Positions 5,402-7,662 of a stretch of 7,662 nt of DNA are shown here, in pieces; within the stretch, counting starts at the first letter, position 1, and each line of letters opens with the position of its first letter. The translations under genes and the position numbers were made by a program. The stretch covers positions 1-7,662 of the forward strand of contig JAMWZF010000142.1 of the NCBI GenBank assembly GCA_024304875.1, in the 5' to 3' direction. The notes beneath the pieces were generated by a model. That model worked only from the letters and a program-made list of their open reading frames with translations. It ran no database searches and was not told where the DNA came from. Source of the stretch: Paracoccaceae bacterium. Its GTDB lineage: Bacteria; Pseudomonadota; Alphaproteobacteria; Rhodobacterales; Rhodobacteraceae.

Positions 5402-7579
5402 ATGACCGAACACTTCACACTCTCCCGCCGCGGCTTCCTCGCCTCCGCCGCCGCCACCACCGGCGGCCTCGCCCTCGGGTTCCCGCTGAAGGCCCAGGCC
5501 CAGCAGCTGAACGAGCTCGCCGAGCCCGAAATCAACGCCTGGGTCGTGGTGAACCCCGACAACACCGTGATCGTCCGGGTCGCCAAGATCGAGATGGGGC
5601 AGGGGACGCTCACCGGCCTCGTCCAGCTGGTGGCCGAGGAACTCGACGCCGATTGGGAGACCGTCACCTGGTCCTACCCGACCCCCGGCGAGAACGTCGC
5701 GCGGGAGAGGGTCTGGGGCTCCTTCGGGACCTTCGGCAGCCAGGGCATCCGCGCCAGCCAGGAGATGGTCCGCCAGGGCGGCGCCGCCGCCCGCGCCATG
5801 CTGCTCCAGGCCGCCGCGAACCGCTGGGGCGTGGACGTGGGCGAGGTGACCGTCGCCAAGGGCGTCATCACCGGCCCGGACGGATCGACCCTGACCTACG
5901 GCGAGGTGGCCGAGGACGCCGCCGCTCTCGACGTGCCCGAGGCGGTCGAGGTCAAGGACCCCTCGACCTGGACCATCGCCGGCCAGTCGCTCCTGCGGCT
6001 CGACACCGCCGACAAGACCGACGGCAGCCGCATCTACTCCATCGACTACACGATGGACGGCATGATGAACGCCGCCGTCCGGCAGACGCCGGTCCAGGGC
6101 GGCACGGTCGCCAGCTTCGACGCCTCCGCGGCCGAGGGGATGCCGGGCGTGCAGCGCGTCCTGCAAGTGGATGATGGCACCATCGCCGTTGTCGCCGACA
6201 CCTGGTGGCGGGCCAAGACCGCGCTCGATGCCGTTGAAATCGAATGGGATTTCCCGGAAGAGAACGCCAGCTTCAACACCGCGCAGTTCGAGGAAATGAT
6301 GCGCGAGGGGCTGGAGGCCGAGGAGGCCTTCGTCGGCAACCAGGCGGGCGACGTGGCCGAGGCCTTTGAGGGCGCGGCGCAGGTGGTCGAGGCGACCTAT
6401 GCCTACCCCTGGCAGCACCACGTCACGATGGAGCCGATGAACGCCACGGCCCTCGTCACCGACGACAGCTGCACGGTCTGGACCTCGACCCAGAACGCCG
6501 AAAGCGACCTCGCCGCGGCCTCCGAGGCGGCGGGCCTCGAGATCGCCCAGTGCGAGGTGCACCGGATGAACCTCGGCGGCGGCTTCGGCCGGCGGGGGGC
6601 CTCGTCCACCGACTACACCGTGCATGCGGTCAAGATCGCGATGGCGATGAAGGGCACGCCGGTCAAGGTCATCTGGTCCCGCGAAGAGGACATGACCCAC
6701 GGCACCTACCACCCCTCGACGATGGCGAAACTGCGCGGCGCCTTGGACGAGGACGGCAACCTCACGGCCATGCACATGCGCATCTCGGGCCAGTCGATCT
6801 TCGCCGGCCTCATGCCCTTCGCCCTGCAGGACGGGATGGACCCGCTGACCTTCCAGGGCCTCCAGGCCGACGGGGCGGAGGGCCAGTTCGGCTACACCGT
6901 GCCGAACCTTCTGATCGACCACGCGATGCGCAACCCGCCGCTCCGGCCCGGCTTCTGGCGCGGGGTGAACAACAACCAGAACTCGTTCTACCTGGAAAGC
7001 TTCATGGACGAACTGGCCGACGCGGCGGGCCGCGACCCGCTCGAGTTCCGGCGCGCCCTGATGCAGAACCACCCCAAGCACCTCGCCGTCCTGAACAAGG
7101 TCGCCGAGGAGATCGGCTGGGAGGCCGGCGCGCCCGAGGGCCGGGCCTACGGTCTCAGCCAGCACATGGGCTACGGCTCCTACGTCGCGGCGGCGGCCGA
7201 AGTCTCGGTCGATGGGGACACGGTCAAGATCCACCGCATCGTCGCCGCCACCGATCCCGGCCACGTGGTCAACCCGCAGCAGGTCGAGGCGCAGATCGAG
7301 GGCTCCTTCGCCATGGGCCTCTCGGCCGGCATGCTGAGCGAGATCACGATGGAGGACGGCCGGGTGCAGGAGGAGAACTTCGACACCTATCCCATTGTCT
7401 CCATGTGGGAAATGCCGGCCGTCGAAAGCCACCTGATCCCCTCCGGCGGCTTCTGGGGCGGCGTGGGCGAACCGACGATCTTCGTCGCCAACCCCGCCGT
7501 GCTGAACGCCGTCGCCCGGCTGACCGGCCAGCGGGTGCGCGAGCTGCCGCTGTTCCGCAGCGGCCTGCGGCTCGGCTGA
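5402..7579 (+). CDS. Molybdopterin-binding subunit of a xanthine-oxidase-family hydroxylase, IorB-like, Tat-exported
   Basis: This 725-residue catalytic subunit probably carries molybdopterin cytosine dinucleotide and hydroxylates an aldehyde or N-heterocycle using water. A Tat signal is clear: SRRGFL (8-13), a hydrophobic stretch to about 29, then AQA cleavage after residue 33, so it acts in the periplasm. Family motifs appear in order: EMGQG (64-68), an a/b-hammerhead-like region near 204-282, GGGFGRR (392-398), NPPLRPGFWRGVNNNQN (511-527) and GVGE with the presumed catalytic Glu690, followed by NPAVLNA. Length fits IorB, whose proteins lack an FAD subunit and use cytochrome-type acceptors. 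The start ATG has AAGGGGG (5387-5393) 8 nt upstream; the frame stays open far upstream, but only this start yields the Tat signal. No FAD subunit or maturation factor is visible in the window. Substrate cannot be predicted; IorB-like genes are often annotated isoquinoline oxidoreductase without proof. Confidence 0.96.
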   Translation: MTEHFTLSRRGFLASAAATTGGLALGFPLKAQAQQLNELAEPEINAWVVVNPDNTVIVRVAKIEMGQGTLTGLVQLVAEELDADWETVTWSYPTPGENVARERVWGSFGTFGSQGIRASQEMVRQGGAAARAMLLQAAANRWGVDVGEVTVAKGVITGPDGSTLTYGEVAEDAAALDVPEAVEVKDPSTWTIAGQSLLRLDTADKTDGSRIYSIDYTMDGMMNAAVRQTPVQGGTVASFDASAAEGMPGVQRVLQVDDGTIAVVADTWWRAKTALDAVEIEWDFPEENASFNTAQFEEMMREGLEAEEAFVGNQAGDVAEAFEGAAQVVEATYAYPWQHHVTMEPMNATALVTDDSCTVWTSTQNAESDLAAASEAAGLEIAQCEVHRMNLGGGFGRRGASSTDYTVHAVKIAMAMKGTPVKVIWSREEDMTHGTYHPSTMAKLRGALDEDGNLTAMHMRISGQSIFAGLMPFALQDGMDPLTFQGLQADGAEGQFGYTVPNLLIDHAMRNPPLRPGFWRGVNNNQNSFYLESFMDELADAAGRDPLEFRRALMQNHPKHLAVLNKVAEEIGWEAGAPEGRAYGLSQHMGYGSYVAAAAEVSVDGDTVKIHRIVAATDPGHVVNPQQVEAQIEGSFAMGLSAGMLSEITMEDGRVQEENFDTYPIVSMWEMPAVESHLIPSGGFWGGVGEPTIFVANPAVLNAVARLTGQRVRELPLFRSGLRLG

Positions 7580-7586
7580 TCCCTTG

Positions 7587-7612
7587 CCGGGGCGGCGCTG
7601 CCGTCGCCCCGG
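7587..7612 (+). promoter_or_regulatory. Stem-loop just after the large-subunit gene
   Basis: CCGGGGCG (7587-7594) pairs perfectly with CGCCCCGG (7605-7612). The stem continues inward by a G.U and two G-C pairs, leaving a 4-nt loop (CTGC), for 11 pairs in all. It begins 8 nt after the stop codon. No T-tract follows, and another gene with a strong ribosome binding site starts 33 nt later, so it is more likely an mRNA-protecting or partial-termination structure than a full terminator. Confidence 0.6.
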
Positions 7613-7644
7613 ACGACCTGCCCAAGGAAGGCAAAGGAGGCGCG

Positions 7645-7662
7645 ATGCGCATCCCCCTCGCC
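7645..7662 (+). CDS. Start of the next gene in the operon (first six codons only)
   Basis: An ATG follows AAAGGAGG (7633-7640), a near-ideal Shine-Dalgarno sequence, at 4 nt spacing. The visible peptide MRIPLA (a basic residue, then hydrophobic ones) would suit a signal peptide start. In IorAB-type operons the third gene is often a c-type cytochrome or an XdhC/CoxI-like maturation factor. Six residues cannot tell these apart, so the product is unknown. The gene runs off the window. Confidence 0.6.

Noticed and set aside
5339..7432. A 697-codon minus-strand open frame opposite the hydroxylase large subunit
   Set aside because: The translation is a low-complexity Gly/Arg/His/Val-rich string without motifs. 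The plus strand encodes a complete, motif-rich molybdenum enzyme.

Overview
The window is a GC-rich stretch of bacterial chromosome whose gene content points to an alphaproteobacterium, most likely a marine-type Rhodobacterales member. This rests on the TAXI-type TRAP transporter, a fused TRAP permease with a C-terminal extension, acidic exported proteins and codons that strongly prefer G or C at the third position. No insertion sequence, phage gene, CRISPR array, tRNA or rRNA was seen. The assignment is inference; no 16S or other marker gene is present.

Layout from left to right. (1) Positions 2-130 hold the last 42 codons of a plus-strand gene with a GNAT-acetyltransferase-like tail. (2) Positions 131-357 are a regulatory gap with a strong 18-bp palindrome (208-225), a weak promoter candidate and leader hairpins. 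(3) Positions 358-3784 form a two-gene TRAP operon: a TAXI-family periplasmic solute receptor, then a fused DctQM-type permease. A strong stem-loop sits between them. (4) Positions 3807-4550 (minus) encode a short-chain dehydrogenase that meets the permease tail to tail with a 22-bp gap. Its sequence closely resembles the type 2 (R)-3-hydroxybutyrate dehydrogenase / 2-keto-3-deoxy-L-fuconate dehydrogenase group. (5) Positions 4551-4934 are a 384-bp divergent intergenic region rich in inverted and direct repeats, including a terminator-like hairpin on the minus strand. (6) Positions 4935-7579 hold two tightly coupled genes for a two-subunit molybdenum hydroxylase of the isoquinoline 1-oxidoreductase (IorAB) type: a 2x[2Fe-2S] subunit, then a Tat-exported molybdopterin subunit. 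(7) At 7645 another gene begins with an excellent ribosome binding site and runs off the end after six codons.

How the genes may work together: the TRAP system would import an unknown, probably anionic, solute using the membrane sodium or proton gradient. The dehydrogenase would oxidise a hydroxy acid or sugar acid with NAD in the cytoplasm. The molybdenum enzyme would hydroxylate an aldehyde or N-heterocycle in the periplasm and pass electrons to a carrier such as cytochrome c. No sequence evidence ties the three units to one pathway, and their substrates cannot be read from the sequence.

The protein-coding content is ordinary for the group. The more interesting material is regulatory: the palindrome at 208-225, hairpins without a T-tract after three of the genes, and the repeat-rich divergent promoter region.
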